A stretch of DNA of 64,000 nucleotides from Janthinobacterium sp. 1_2014MBL_MicDiv (GTDB lineage Bacteria > Pseudomonadota > Gammaproteobacteria > Burkholderiales > Burkholderiaceae_D): positions 1,798,001 to 1,862,000 of the forward strand of contig NZ_CP011319.1 in the NCBI RefSeq assembly GCF_001865675.1, in the 5' to 3' direction. The translations under genes were made by a program, and so were the position numbers. Each line of letters begins with the position of its first letter. Position 1 is the first letter of the stretch. A model generated the notes under the pieces. That model worked only from the letters and a program-made list of their open reading frames with translations. It had not been told where the DNA came from and searched no databases. This document shows, piece after piece, positions 41,524 to 49,498 of this stretch.

Positions 41524-43125
41524 ATGAGGTTCATCCCCAAACTGCTGCTCCTTGCCTGTCTATTGATATCCCCGCTCGCGCAGGCCGCCATCCCTCCCGA
41601 CCTGCTCAAGCCGCTGGCCGGCGACGATGCCGACACGAGGGTCGCCGCCGTCGCGCAGATCGCCGCCCTCGCCACGCCCGAGGCCATCCGCGTCCTGCAA
41701 GCCTTGCAGGACGACGCCTTGCATGCGGCGCCCGACGGCCAGGTGTATATCGTCGATGGCGAGCAAGCGTATGACCCGGCAAGCGGCAAGAGCGTGCCGC
41801 TGCCCGATGGCATCGATGGCGTGATGGTCAACAACCGCTTGCGCGCGGCCGTGGCGGGCGCCCTGTCGGGGCTGAAGCTGCTGGCGCCGGAACGGGCCAC
41901 GCGCCTGGCTGCCGCGCAGGCGCTGCAACAGGCCGTCGACCCCGCGCAGCTCCCCCTGATCCGCACGGCGCTGGCGCAGGAAAACGATGCTGACATCAAA
42001 CAGGTATTGCAGGTGCTGATCGCCAGCGCCAACCTGCAGGCGCCGGACGCGGCCACGCGCAGGCAAGCCGTGCAGGCGCTGGCGGGCAGCAGCGATGCGC
42101 GCCTGCTGCCCGTGCTGCACGCCATGCTGGAGCGCGGTGCCGATGGCAAGGCCAGCGAGCCCGATGAAGCCGTGCAGCTGGCGGCCATCGACACCATGCG
42201 CCAGATCAAGGGACGAGTGTCGCGCATGGAGATCGCCGGCAATGTGTTTTACGGCATCTCGCTGGGCAGCGTGCTGCTGCTGGCGGCGCTGGGCCTGGCC
42301 ATCACATTCGGCTTGATGGGCATCATCAACATGGCGCATGGCGAACTGCTGATGATAGGCGCTTACACGACGTATCTGTGCCAGCTGTTTTTCCGCACCT
42401 ACTTGCCCGCCATGCAGGATGCGTATTTGCTGGCCGCCTTGCCGGCCGCCTTTCTCGTGGCCGGCCTGGTCGGCGTGGCGCTCGAGCGCACGGTGATCCG
42501 CTGGCTGTACGGGCGGCCGCTGGAAACCCTGCTGGCCACCTCGGGCATCAGCCTGATCCTCATGCAGCTGGTGCGCACGATCTTTGGCGCGCAGAACGTG
42601 GAAGTGGCCAACCCGGCCTGGATGTCGGGCGGCGTCACCGTGCTGGGCGGCCTCGTGCTGCCGTACAACCGCCTGGCCATCATCGGCTTTGCCATCGTCG
42701 TCGTGGCGGCCGTGTGGCTGATCCTGAACAGGACGCGGCTGGGCCTGTTCGTGCGCGCCGTCACGCAAAACCGCCGCATGGCCGACTGCGTGGGCGTGGC
42801 CACGGGCAAGGTCGACATGCTGACCTTTGGCCTCGGTTCCGGCATCGCCGGGCTGGGCGGCGTGGCGCTGTCGCAGCTGGGCAATGTGGGGCCGGACCTT
42901 GGGCAAAGCTATATCGTCGATTCCTTCATGGTGGTGGTGCTGGGCGGCGTGGGCCAGCTGGCCGGCACGGTCATCGCCGCGCTGGGCCTGGGCGAAGTGA
43001 ATAAATTCCTCGAGCCGGTGGCGGGCGCCGTGCTGGCGAAGATCGCCATTTTGATATTCATCATCATTTTTATCCAGCGCCGGCCGCAGGGCCTGTTTGC
43101 CATGAAGGGACGCAGCGTCGAATGA
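41524..43125 (+). CDS. urtB: Urea ABC transporter permease UrtB
   Basis: The 533-residue protein has a signal-like start (LLLLACLLISPLAQAA), a helical-repeat N-terminal domain (about 25-225, HEAT-like) and a LivH-type permease part. Motifs of the permease are GLMGIINMAHGELLMIGAY and GSGIAGLGGVALSQLGNVGPDLGQSYIVDSFMVVVLGGVGQLAGT. The extended N-terminus is usual in UrtB and separates it from LivH (about 300 residues). I prefer ATG 41524 with GGAA upstream over ATG 41512. It overlaps urtC by ATGA. Confidence 0.95.
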   Translation: MRFIPKLLLLACLLISPLAQAAIPPDLLKPLAGDDADTRVAAVAQIAALATPEAIRVLQALQDDALHAAPDGQVYIVDGEQAYDPASGKSVPLPDGIDGVMVNNRLRAAVAGALSGLKLLAPERATRLAAAQALQQAVDPAQLPLIRTALAQENDADIKQVLQVLIASANLQAPDAATRRQAVQALAGSSDARLLPVLHAMLERGADGKASEPDEAVQLAAIDTMRQIKGRVSRMEIAGNVFYGISLGSVLLLAALGLAITFGLMGIINMAHGELLMIGAYTTYLCQLFFRTYLPAMQDAYLLAALPAAFLVAGLVGVALERTVIRWLYGRPLETLLATSGISLILMQLVRTIFGAQNVEVANPAWMSGGVTVLGGLVLPYNRLAIIGFAIVVVAAVWLILNRTRLGLFVRAVTQNRRMADCVGVATGKVDMLTFGLGSGIAGLGGVALSQLGNVGPDLGQSYIVDSFMVVVLGGVGQLAGTVIAALGLGEVNKFLEPVAGAVLAKIAILIFIIIFIQRRPQGLFAMKGRSVE

Positions 43126-44243
43126 TTACCTCCTATCGAGTCCAGGCTGGCCTGTTCACGCTGCCGATGTGGATGGCGATTGCCGCCTGCACGGTGCTGG
43201 CGGCCATGCTGCCAGTTTTCAATCTGCTCTTTCCTGACGGGCATGCGCTGCATGTGTCCGCCTACACGGTGGCGCTGGTGGGCAAGTTCCTGTGCTACGC
43301 GCTGGCCGCGCTGGCGCTGGACCTCGTGTGGGGCTACACGGGCATCCTGTCGCTGGGGCACGGCGTGTTCTTTGCGCTGGGCGCGTATGCGCACGGCATG
43401 TATCTGATGCGCGCCATCGGCGCGCAGGGCCAGTACCGCAGCAGCTTGCCCGACTTCATGGTCTTTCTCGACTGGAAAACCTACCCGTGGTACTGGGCGT
43501 TTACCGACCATTTCTGGTACTGCATGGCGCTGGTCGTGCTGGTGCCGGGCGTGCTGGCCTTTGTGTTTGGCTACTTTGCCTTCCGTTCGCGCATCAAGGG
43601 CGTGTATTTTTCCATCATCACGCAGGCCATGACGTATGCCTTCATGCTCCTGTTCTTCCGCAATGACACCGGCTTTGGCGGCAACAACGGTTTCACGGAC
43701 TTCAAGACGATATTGGGCCACAGCGTCACGGCGCCCGCCACCCGCGCCGTGCTGTTCCTGCTGACCCTGGCCATCCTGCTGGCCGCGCTGGTGGGCGCGC
43801 GCGCCATCGTGACATCCAAGCTGGGCAGGGTCTTGCAGGGCGTGCGCGACAGCGAGGCGCGGCTGATGTTCCTCGGCTACAACCCGCTTTGGTTCAAGCT
43901 ATTTGTCTGGACCCTGTCCGCCATGCTGTGCGGCATCGCCGGCGCCCTGTACGTGCCGCAGGTGGGCATCATCAACCCGTCCGAAATGTCGCCGGCCAAT
44001 TCCATCGAAATGGTGGTGTGGGTGGCCGTGGGCGGGCGCGGCACCCTGATCGGCCCCATCCTGGGCGCCTTTACCGTGAACGGCTTGAAGAGCTGGTTCA
44101 CGGCGGCCATGCCGGAACTGTGGCTGTTCGCGCTGGGCTTGCTGTTCATCGTCGTCACCCTGTTCATGCAGCAGGGCATGCTCGGTGTATTGCGCAAGCT
44201 CAAGCGCAACAAGACTGCCGTCGTGGCGGAGGAGGCCGCATGA
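43122..44243 (+). CDS. urtC: Urea ABC transporter permease UrtC
   Basis: The 373-residue membrane protein is of the LivM type: DLVWGYTGILSLGHGVFFALGAYAHGMYLMR, FRSRIKGVYFSIITQAMTYAFMLLFFRNDTGFGGNNGFTDF and GVRDSEARLMFLGYNPLWFKLFVWTLSAM. It pairs with UrtB to form the transmembrane channel. Start and stop overlap urtB and urtD by four bases each. Length and order agree with known urt operons. Confidence 0.96.
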   Translation: MITSYRVQAGLFTLPMWMAIAACTVLAAMLPVFNLLFPDGHALHVSAYTVALVGKFLCYALAALALDLVWGYTGILSLGHGVFFALGAYAHGMYLMRAIGAQGQYRSSLPDFMVFLDWKTYPWYWAFTDHFWYCMALVVLVPGVLAFVFGYFAFRSRIKGVYFSIITQAMTYAFMLLFFRNDTGFGGNNGFTDFKTILGHSVTAPATRAVLFLLTLAILLAALVGARAIVTSKLGRVLQGVRDSEARLMFLGYNPLWFKLFVWTLSAMLCGIAGALYVPQVGIINPSEMSPANSIEMVVWVAVGGRGTLIGPILGAFTVNGLKSWFTAAMPELWLFALGLLFIVVTLFMQQGMLGVLRKLKRNKTAVVAEEAA

Positions 44244-45070
44244 GCATCCGCATGTTGCCCGGCATGGCCAGCGCTGAAGCTGGCCCGACCTACTCGCGCG
44301 TGAAAGGCGAGGGCGTCGACACGACGCATGGCGCCATTCTTTACCTGGAAGACATCACCGTTTCATTCGACGGCTTCAAGGCCATCAACAAGCTCAGTCT
44401 CGATATTTCCGTGGGCGAGTTGCGCTGCATTATCGGCCCGAACGGGGCGGGCAAGACGACGATGATGGATGTGATCACCGGCAAGACGCGGCCCACGTCC
44501 GGCACGGCCTGGTTCGGCCAGACCATGAACCTGGCCGCCATGACGGAGGTGGAGATCGCCCACGCGGGCATCGGCCGCAAGTTCCAGCGTCCCACCGTGT
44601 TCGAGCAGCACACGGTGTTCGACAACCTGGAGCTGGCCATGAAGATGGACAAGCGCGTGGCACCCACCTTGTTTGCCCGGATCACGTCCGAGCAGGAAGG
44701 CAAGATCGCATCCATATTGCGCTTGATCCGCCTCAATGGCCACGAGGCGCGGCTGGCCGGCTTGCTGTCGCATGGGCAAAAGCAGTGGCTGGAAATCGGC
44801 ATGCTGCTGATGCAGGAGCCGCAGCTGATCCTGCTGGACGAGCCCGTGGCCGGCATGTCGGATGCGGAAACGGCGCGCACGGCCGAGCTGCTCAATGAAT
44901 TGCGCGGCAAACATTCCATCATGGTGGTCGAGCATGACATGGGTTTCGTCACGGACATCGCGCAGCAGGGCATCGTCACCGTGCTGCACGAAGGGTCCGT
45001 GCTGGCGCAGGGCCGCATGGAGCAGGTGCAAGCCGACGAGCGCGTCATCGAAGTCTACTTGGGAAGGTAA
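44240..45070 (+). CDS. urtD: Urea ABC transporter ATP-binding protein UrtD
   Basis: The 276-residue ATPase has Walker A IIGPNGAGKTTMMDVI near residue 72, the LSHGQKQWLEIGMLLM signature near 178 (the SHGQ form of UrtD) and Walker B LILLDEPVAGMSDAET near 200. The ATG at 44240 overlaps the urtC stop; the open frame further upstream is inside urtC and is a shadow. GGAGG lies seven bases upstream. It powers urea import together with UrtE. Confidence 0.96.
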   Translation: MSIRMLPGMASAEAGPTYSRVKGEGVDTTHGAILYLEDITVSFDGFKAINKLSLDISVGELRCIIGPNGAGKTTMMDVITGKTRPTSGTAWFGQTMNLAAMTEVEIAHAGIGRKFQRPTVFEQHTVFDNLELAMKMDKRVAPTLFARITSEQEGKIASILRLIRLNGHEARLAGLLSHGQKQWLEIGMLLMQEPQLILLDEPVAGMSDAETARTAELLNELRGKHSIMVVEHDMGFVTDIAQQGIVTVLHEGSVLAQGRMEQVQADERVIEVYLGR

Positions 45071-45073
45071 GCC

Positions 45074-45772
45074 ATGCTGGAAGTCGAACAACTGAACCAA
45101 TATTATGGCTCCTCGCACACTTTGCGCGGTGTCAATCTCACGGCGCGCCAGGGCCAATGCCTGGCCTTGCTGGGCAGGAATGGCGTGGGCAAGACGACGC
45201 TCCTGAAATGCCTGATGGGCGTGTTGCCCGTGGCGCAGGGCAAGGTGATATTCAATGGCCGCGACATCACGCGGCTGGCGCCGCATGCGCGCGCCAGGCT
45301 GGGCATCGCCTACGTGCCGCAGGGGCGCGACATCTTTGCGCGACTGACGGTCGAGGAAAACCTGCTGATGGGCATGGCGGCCAGGAAGGGCAGGCAGGCT
45401 TCGCGCATCGATCCGCACGTGTATGAACTGTTTCCGGTATTAAAAGAGATGCTGCAGCGGCGCGGCGGCGACCTGTCCGGCGGGCAACAGCAGCAACTGG
45501 CCATCGCGCGCGCCTTGCTGGCCGAGCCGCAATTGATCATCTTCGACGAGCCGACGGAAGGCATTCAGCCCTCCGTCATCAAGGATATCGGCCGCGTGAT
45601 CGCGCTGCTGAAACAGCGTGGCGACATGGCCATCGTGCTGTGCGAACAGTATTTCGATTTCGCCCGTGAACTGGCTGACGAGTTTATCGTACTCTCGCGC
45701 GGCAGTGTCGTCGCCAGCGGCACGGCGGCGCAGATGGCGGGCGACGAGGTGAAGCGGCACCTGGCCGTGTGA
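45074..45772 (+). CDS. urtE: Urea ABC transporter ATP-binding protein UrtE
   Basis: The 232-residue ATPase has Walker A LLGRNGVGKTTLLKCLMG near residue 34, signature LSGGQQQQLAIARALL near 133 and Walker B LIIFDEPTEGIQPSV near 155. It is the LivF-type partner of UrtD, 3 bp after it, and the last gene of the operon. No urease (ureABC) or accessory genes follow: the next gene is a convergent chromate transporter. Confidence 0.96.
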   Translation: MLEVEQLNQYYGSSHTLRGVNLTARQGQCLALLGRNGVGKTTLLKCLMGVLPVAQGKVIFNGRDITRLAPHARARLGIAYVPQGRDIFARLTVEENLLMGMAARKGRQASRIDPHVYELFPVLKEMLQRRGGDLSGGQQQQLAIARALLAEPQLIIFDEPTEGIQPSVIKDIGRVIALLKQRGDMAIVLCEQYFDFARELADEFIVLSRGSVVASGTAAQMAGDEVKRHLAV

Positions 45773-45774
45773 GG

Positions 45775-46359
45775 TCAGACGAGCTGGAACCAGCCCAGCA
45801 CGGCGCCGGCCGCCAGCAGCCACAGCAAATGCATCTTCGTGCGCCAGATGAGGATGCCCGCGACGATGGACAGGCTCCACAGGGGCCAGTCGGTGGCCAG
45901 GGTATGGTTGGCGCCGCCCAGTATCATGCCGGTGGAAATGAGCAGGGCGACGACGATGGGCGCCATGCCTTGCTTGAAGGCGCGCACGGGGCGCAGGTCG
46001 CGGTTGCGGTAGGCCCAGCGGGCCGCCACGTAGGTGAGGGTGGTGCTGGGCAACATGATGCCGACCATGGTCACGAATACGCCGAAATAGGCGGCCGCGT
46101 AGCTGCCCGCGTTCATGCCCACGTTCCAGCCCATCAGGGCGACGAACAGTACGTTGGGGCCCGGTGCGGCCTGGGCGATGGCGATCGACTCATTGAACTG
46201 GACCTGCGTCAGCCAGCCGTGCTGTTCGACGAGGAAGCGGTGCATTTCCGCCGTGGTGGAAATGGCGCCGCCGATCGACATCATGGACAGCATCAGATAG
46301 TGGCCGAACAGGTTCAGCCAGTCCGCCGTGCTCAACACCAGTTGCACGGGCGGGTTCAT
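45775..46359 (-). CDS. Chromate transporter family protein, second half-size subunit
   Basis: The 194-residue membrane protein has the CHR motif block FNESIAIAQAAPGPNVLFVALMGWNVG and five or so hydrophobic segments. Short-chain ChrA proteins work as pairs of half-size subunits, and this is the downstream partner. Start is ATG 46359, overlapping the first subunit's stop by four bases. It may export chromate or carry another anion; no chrB or chrR lies nearby. It converges on urtE with 2 bp between the stops. Confidence 0.88.
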   Translation of the reverse strand: MNPPVQLVLSTADWLNLFGHYLMLSMMSIGGAISTTAEMHRFLVEQHGWLTQVQFNESIAIAQAAPGPNVLFVALMGWNVGMNAGSYAAAYFGVFVTMVGIMLPSTTLTYVAARWAYRNRDLRPVRAFKQGMAPIVVALLISTGMILGGANHTLATDWPLWSLSIVAGILIWRTKMHLLWLLAAGAVLGWFQLV

Positions 46360-46943
46360 GGCGACAGCTTGCGGTAGGTCAAACAGCAGCCGATGCCACC
46401 GAGCCCCAGCAGGATGTACAGCAGGGGCCAGCGCAGCACGGCCACCATCAGCACGCCCAGCCCGGCGAGGGGCAAGGTCAGCCACAGGGGCAGCGGGTGC
46501 TTGCCCAGCGCGGCAGCCAGTTTCACGCCCGTGGCGGCGATCATGCCGGCCGAGACGGCGGCCATGCCGCGCAAGGCGCCCGCCACCTGCGGGTTGGCGC
46601 CGAGGCGCGTGTACAGCACGCCGAGCACGAGCACGATGACGAGCGGCACGGCCAGCATGCCGGCCATGGCCGTGAGCGCGCCTTTCAAGCCGAAATAGCG
46701 CCCACCCACCATCAATGACAGGTTGATCACGTTCGGGCCGGGCATGATTTGCGCCACGGCCCAGTCCTCGAGGAATTCCTCCTGCGTCAGCCAGCGCTTG
46801 CGTTCCACCATCTCGCGCTGGATCACGGCCAGCACGCCGCCGAAACCCTGCAGGGCCAGCCAGGTGAACGAGAAAAACAGGTCGGCAAGCGAGGCGGGCT
46901 GCGGGCGGGGGAGGTCGGACGGGGCGGGGGAGGGCGAGGACAT
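46356..46943 (-). CDS. Chromate transporter family protein, first half-size subunit
   Basis: The 195-residue membrane protein has the ChrA N-terminal signature (FTWLALQGFGGVLAVIQREMVERKRWLTQEEFLEDWAVAQIMPGPNVINLSLMVGGRYFG) and five hydrophobic stretches. In full-length ChrA the two halves are one chain; here they are separate, adjacent and overlapping by four bases. The basic, proline-rich start (SSPSPAPSDLPRPQPA) is cytoplasmic. No clear ribosome site is visible before the ATG. Confidence 0.9.
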   Translation of the reverse strand: MSSPSPAPSDLPRPQPASLADLFFSFTWLALQGFGGVLAVIQREMVERKRWLTQEEFLEDWAVAQIMPGPNVINLSLMVGGRYFGLKGALTAMAGMLAVPLVIVLVLGVLYTRLGANPQVAGALRGMAAVSAGMIAATGVKLAAALGKHPLPLWLTLPLAGLGVLMVAVLRWPLLYILLGLGGIGCCLTYRKLSP

Positions 46944-47050
46944 GGCTGATTATCACCGTGGCCGAGCGCGCTTGTCCATCGCTTTCAGGAAGGACTGTGG
47001 CGGCAGGAAAAAAACCGTGGCTCATGTTCGCCTGCCATTGACATCGAGAA

Positions 47051-47078
47051 TTTATCGGCAATACTTTATCGGCAATAC
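47051..47078. repeat. Exact 14-bp tandem duplication
   Basis: TTTATCGGCAATAC occurs twice back to back (47051-47064 and 47065-47078), 88-115 bp before the small ORF at 47167. It may be a slippage product or a double operator site. Confidence 0.75.
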
Positions 47079-47166
47079 TGCCGCTGTCCATGTCCGTACG
47101 GGCGCCGGGCTTCCACCCGCTGCGCCTTTCCCGCCCCCATGTCCCCCTTCGCAGGAGTTGTCTACC

Positions 47167-47388
47167 ATGCTTAATTCCCAAGAAACGCTGCATATGCCCG
47201 ACAAGACAGTGGCGCGCCATGCCAGGGTCGACCAGAAGATGTGCGATATCGTCAACCTGGGTATCGCCGTGCAGGCTGCCTTCAGCACCTTGTGCGCTCT
47301 GGAATACCTGAAGTCATACAATATCGACCCTGTACTGATCGAGCGCGTGCTGCTGCATCCGGAGCAGCGGCGCCAGACCGTGCATTGA
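47167..47388 (+). CDS. Small protein of unknown function (73 residues)
   Basis: The ATG at 47167 follows AGGAG at nine to ten bases. The 73-residue product (MLNSQETLHMPDKTVARHAR start; NLGIAVQAAFSTLCALEYLKSYNIDPVLIERVLLHPEQRR end) has no signal peptide or clear transmembrane segment and two cysteines. It is likely a small helical soluble protein. I recognise no family. The good ribosome site and gap position make it a plausible real gene. The frame is open upstream but overlaps the chromate gene antisense, so the short form is chosen. Confidence 0.6.
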   Translation: MLNSQETLHMPDKTVARHARVDQKMCDIVNLGIAVQAAFSTLCALEYLKSYNIDPVLIERVLLHPEQRRQTVH

Positions 47389-47605
47389 GTATCTGTGCAG
47401 CAACTGTGTTGCCGGTAGCGCCGACCCCGGCGTTATCGAATTGATCATTACGGCTCAGTTATGCACAAATGATGGGTTGGCGAAATTGCCGAAATAATTT
47501 TCATGTGATTATGTGTGAGTTTCTAAGTGTTTGATTTTATTCTGTTTTATTTTTGCTGTTTGATTGAGCAGTTTATTGAAAGCCGCACTGGCTGCGGCTT
47601 TGAGG

Positions 47606-47695
47606 GCTGTCAATAGGCGCTTATCCACAAAGATATCCACAGTCCGTGTGGATATCTGAAAAAGCGCTTAACAATCCGCCACTTAGGATATTGAG
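47606..47695. repeat. DnaA-box-like repeat element, copy 1
   Basis: It contains TTATCCACA at 47621-47629 (the consensus DnaA box), then ATATCCACA at 47633-47641 facing TGTGGATAT at 47647-47655 as a perfect inverted repeat with a 5-nt spacer. It is about 90 bp and resembles copy 2 at 48645 in order and sequence. The DNA around it is AT-rich and 417 bp (47389-47805) without a gene. Confidence 0.8.
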
Positions 47696-47805
47696 GCAAA
47701 TCAGCGTGCGCGATTTGCCGCCGCGAGCGGGGAAAAGCGGCCGTGGACAAGGGCTGTATGCCTATCCAGTGCTCTTGTTTTTTGACTAAAAGTAGCGCGC
47801 GCCGC

Positions 47806-48396
47806 CTACGGCTTGCCGCCGGATGGCAAGGCGGCCTGGTCGCCGCGCCGGGCCAGGGCCGCGGCCAGGTCGCTCACCTGCTGCTGCGCTTCGCGCAGCG
47901 TGGCGTAGGTGCGCAGCGAAGCGATCACGGTGGTAAACAGCTTGCGCGTCGTTAAGTCGGTCTTGCACCAGAAATCGTTGATGTCGTAGTCGATGATGAT
48001 GCGGTGTTCGAGTGCCTGGCCGGGCTGGCCCGTGCGCAGGATGATGCGCACGGCGCTGTTGTGCAACTCCTCGCGGATCTGGCGCGCCACTTGCAGGCCG
48101 GCATCCTGGGTTTCCATGATGACGTCGAGCAGCACGACGGCGATGTCGGGCGTGCCGCGCAGCACGGTGAGCGCCTCGGCGCCCGAATACGCGTGCAGAA
48201 AACTCAGCCTGCGCCCCTGGAAGCTGGCCTGGCTCAGGGCGAACTTGGTCACCACGTGCACGTCGACATCGTCGTCGACGATCAGCACGCGCCAGGGCGG
48301 GGCGCTGGCCGCTTCGGGCGCGGTGTCGCTGTGCAGCGGCTCGTCCACCAACCAGTCCGGTTCGCCTGCCGTCTTGCTGTCGCTATCCATATCCAT
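47806..48396 (-). CDS. Receiver-domain protein without output domain
   Basis: The 196-residue protein has a response-regulator receiver domain (about 35-160): acidic VDDDVDV, phospho-acceptor aspartate in VVLLDVIME, IILRTGQPG and the lysine in FWCKTDLT. The following YDINDFWCKTDLTTRKLFTTVIASLRTYATL resembles the linker of receiver proteins that carry a DUF3369 domain and HD-GYP output. Here the chain ends about 45 residues later in a coiled coil. It may be a single-domain regulator or a truncated relative. The preferred start is ATG 48396. It lies between two DnaA-box-like repeats. Confidence 0.85.
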   Translation of the reverse strand: MDMDSDSKTAGEPDWLVDEPLHSDTAPEAASAPPWRVLIVDDDVDVHVVTKFALSQASFQGRRLSFLHAYSGAEALTVLRGTPDIAVVLLDVIMETQDAGLQVARQIREELHNSAVRIILRTGQPGQALEHRIIIDYDINDFWCKTDLTTRKLFTTVIASLRTYATLREAQQQVSDLAAALARRGDQAALPSGGKP

Positions 48397-48644
48397 GCAT
48401 TTATCCAACGTTGATCGTGCCCGCCTACTCCACACTATGCCAGTCCGCGGGGTTTGTCAAAACAATGCTGTTCAGGCAAGCTCGTGCCAGCCGCTGCCCG
48501 CCTTCGCGGCAAAAATATATTTTCATGGTGGCAAAGAAACTTTGATCAAGCGCAAAAACCTGACTGCAAGTCATTGATTTCATTGGGGTAAAAAAATGCC
48601 TGTGAAATCAGCAAATTGTTGAAACCCGCATCAATACTGGCGTT

Positions 48645-48735
48645 GCGGCTTGTCAAGAGGGGCTTATCAACAACTTTATCCACAGTTGCTGTGGATATCT
48701 AAAAAAGCCGTGCAAAAACCGGGGCTTAGGGGCCG
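48645..48735. repeat. DnaA-box-like repeat element, copy 2
   Basis: It contains TTATCAACA (48664-48672) and TTATCCACA (48676-48684). Here TATCCACAG (48677-48685) and CTGTGGATA (48689-48697) form a perfect inverted repeat with a 3-nt spacer, and the following TCTAAAAAAGC matches copy 1. It shares the flanking TGTCAA and CTTAGG words. It lies upstream of the receiver gene and just after the HD gene, 1.04 kb from copy 1. Confidence 0.8.
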
Positions 48736-48749
48736 ATGGCGAGCCTGCT

Positions 48750-49292
48750 TCACGCGGCCTGGCCAGACGCTGTCAGCGCGGCAAACGCATGCAGGAAGCG
48801 TTGCTTGGCTTCGGCCGGTCCCATGGCTTCGATTATACCGGGCAAGGGGGCGATGCCGTCAAGGTAGGCCCAGCGTTCGGCCGAGTGGGGCATCAGGTCG
48901 CGCTTTTCCGTGGCCAGCGCGATCAGGTCGGCCCGCTTGATGGGCGCGTAATCGGAGAAATCCAGGCCGTAGGTGGCGGCGATGATGGCGCTGACCTTGT
49001 CTTCCAGCGCGGCAAATTCCGGCAGCAGCACCTTCAGCGGCTTGACCATGTCGCCCAGGTAGGCTTCGGCCGCGTCGTGCAGCAGGGCGGCCAGGCGCAG
49101 CGGTGGCGGCACGAGGCTGGCAACGATCAGGCTGTGCTGGGCCACGGAATAAAACACTTGCGTCTGGCCATTGAAGCGGCACTGGTAGGCGAGGCCGTGG
49201 GCGATATCCTCGATGGCAACCTTGTCGATATGCGGGCGCAAGGGATAAAAACGGTTGCCGGAAAAGGTGGAAACGTAGTCGGTGGTAATCAT
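48750..49292 (-). CDS. HD-domain phosphohydrolase (YfbR-like)
   Basis: The 180-residue protein has the HD-domain metal ligands: histidine in FYSVAQHSLIVASLV (near 47), HD in ALLHDAAEAYLGDMVKPLKVLLPEF (near 69) and an aspartate in IKRADLIALATEKRDLM. It resembles YfbR-type 5'-deoxynucleotidases and related HD hydrolases acting on nucleotides. I start at ATG 49292 (MITTDYVSTFSG), since 45 bp of extra frame upstream has no family match. The substrate is unproven. Confidence 0.88.
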   Translation of the reverse strand: MITTDYVSTFSGNRFYPLRPHIDKVAIEDIAHGLAYQCRFNGQTQVFYSVAQHSLIVASLVPPPLRLAALLHDAAEAYLGDMVKPLKVLLPEFAALEDKVSAIIAATYGLDFSDYAPIKRADLIALATEKRDLMPHSAERWAYLDGIAPLPGIIEAMGPAEAKQRFLHAFAALTASGQAA

Positions 49293-49498
49293 TGCTGGAT
49301 CGCTTAGCCTGCTGTGCATGGATGATCCATCGTACACCGGATGACGGCGATCCGCCTTCCCGCAGGGCGCCGCCAGCCGCTTCTGCGAAGCCTATGCATG
49401 TTGGCATTTCCTTTAATTAATTTCATATCATTCATTGATATTTCTCAAATACACTATGAGAATCTTGTTTGTCTGAAACTTACATTAGGGGCAGAGCA

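Noticed and set aside
47389..48735. A chromosomal or plasmid origin of replication
   Set aside because: DnaA-like boxes are present, but there are no dnaA, dnaN or rep genes and only about three boxes per cluster. It is kept as a finding, not annotated as an origin.
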